From: Chloroflexota bacterium
Lineage (GTDB): Bacteria; Chloroflexota; Anaerolineae; J102
DNA length: 15,715 bases
Direction: 5' to 3'
Assembly: GCA_013152695.1 (NCBI GenBank)
Contig: JAADFV010000038.1
Span: 1-15,715 of the forward strand
The position numbers and the translations under genes are program-made. The notes under the pieces are model-generated. The model saw only the letters and a list, made by a program, of their open reading frames with translations, made no database searches and was not told the DNA's origin. Below are positions 15,289-15,715 of this stretch, piece by piece; within the stretch, counting starts at the first letter, position 1, and each line of letters begins with the position of its first letter.

Positions 15289-15715
15289 TGAGTACCCTGG
15301 AACTGGCTGAGCAGCCCGCCTCCAAGCTTATCCTCAAGTCTCTTTCTTACTTTACGCAACCGCTTGTCATCTTGCGGAATTACCGCCGCGCCGATTTTGT
15401 GCCCGATGCTTTCGCCGGTCTGAGCGTGGCGGCGGTGATGCTGCCACAATCCTTCATTTACGCCATCATTGCCGGTATGCCACCGATCGCGGGGTTGTAT
15501 ACGGCCATTATCGGCTCTATCGTCGCCGGCCTCTGGGGCTCATCCAAACATGCCCAATCAGGTCCGACCAATACTCATTCTCTGCTAACATTATCGGTTG
15601 CCGCCACCGTTGCCATTCCTGGTGCACCCGAATATCTGGCGGCCGTGGCGCTCCTGGCTCTGATGGTGGGGTCGTTCAAGATGCTGGTTGGGCTGACGCG
15701 ATTGGGAATCCTCGC
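15288..15715 (+). CDS. SulP (SLC26-type) anion transporter, N-terminal fragment (cut by window edge)
   Basis: From the ATG at 15288 the frame stays open for 142 codons to the window end. DAFAGLSVAAVMLPQSFIYA (40-59) followed by IAGMPPIAGLYTAIIG (61-76) and GSSKHAQSGPTNTHSL (84-99) match the start of SulP permeases, which move sulfate, bicarbonate or other anions with protons or sodium. At least three membrane helices are begun in the fragment. The ATG overlaps the dgkA stop (TGATG), a classic coupled start. The rest of the transmembrane part and any C-terminal STAS domain lie outside the window, so the substrate cannot be assigned. Confidence 0.9.
   Translation, partial: MSTLELAEQPASKLILKSLSYFTQPLVILRNYRRADFVPDAFAGLSVAAVMLPQSFIYAIIAGMPPIAGLYTAIIGSIVAGLWGSSKHAQSGPTNTHSLLTLSVAATVAIPGAPEYLAAVALLALMVGSFKMLVGLTRLGIL

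Noticed and set aside
1..15715. CRISPR array, tRNA/rRNA genes, insertion sequences, biosynthetic gene cluster
   Set aside because: I saw no regularly spaced repeats, no cloverleaf-like stretches, no transposase motifs or terminal inverted repeats, and no assembly-line enzymes; acpS alone is not evidence of a biosynthetic cluster.

Overview
The window looks like a piece of a Chloroflexota chromosome (Anaerolineae or Caldilineae type). This is inferred from the proteins: a secreted SdrD/Cna-B-type protein ending in an -FIPLVIR tail of the kind common in Chloroflexota exported proteins, a Lon with a family-typical body, an AlbA_2/GHKL-type regulator and an unidentified membrane-anchored protein inside a housekeeping operon. 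No marker RNA gene is present, so the assignment is not firm. Codon third positions favour C/G in most genes, and nothing looks phage-like or transposon-like.

Left block (1-3215, all minus strand). Reading along the minus strand: a flippase-like (UPF0104/LPG_synthase_TM) membrane protein with a TTG start, then UDP-glucose 6-dehydrogenase, then holo-[acyl-carrier-protein] synthase (AcpS), then, after a 165-bp gap with its own likely promoter, the first 88 codons of methylmalonyl-CoA mutase, which run off the left edge. The first three are closely spaced (51 and 45 bp) and may be co-transcribed. They suggest envelope glycolipid/polysaccharide work plus fatty-acid carrier activation.

Divergent control region (3216-3477). 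It separates the minus block from a plus-strand gene. It holds two different dyad symmetries, each lying over a predicted -10 box: a nested 38-bp dyad on the minus-strand side and a 9-bp perfect inverted repeat on the plus-strand side.

Middle (3478-5270). One secreted protein of 494 aa with three SdrD B-like repeats and a fibronectin-like C-terminal module, followed by a plausible intrinsic terminator and a roughly 245-bp leader with a promoter for the next operon.

Right block (5271-15715, all plus strand). Nine genes with small gaps or overlaps, apparently one long operon: folC, lon, an unknown membrane-anchored protein, an AlbA_2/GHKL/winged-helix putative regulator, a GatB/YqeY-domain protein, a PgpH-type 7TM-HD c-di-AMP phosphodiesterase, ybeY, a DgkA-type kinase, and the start of a SulP anion transporter that leaves the window. 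pgpH-ybeY-dgkA is a widespread bacterial cluster. Together the block links folate polyglutamylation, protein quality control, cyclic dinucleotide signalling, rRNA/ribosome maturation and lipid-carrier recycling.

I found no CRISPR array, tRNA, rRNA, insertion sequence or obvious defence system. The most interesting items are the paired promoter dyads, the secreted protein with its terminal tail, and the two poorly understood genes between lon and yqeY.
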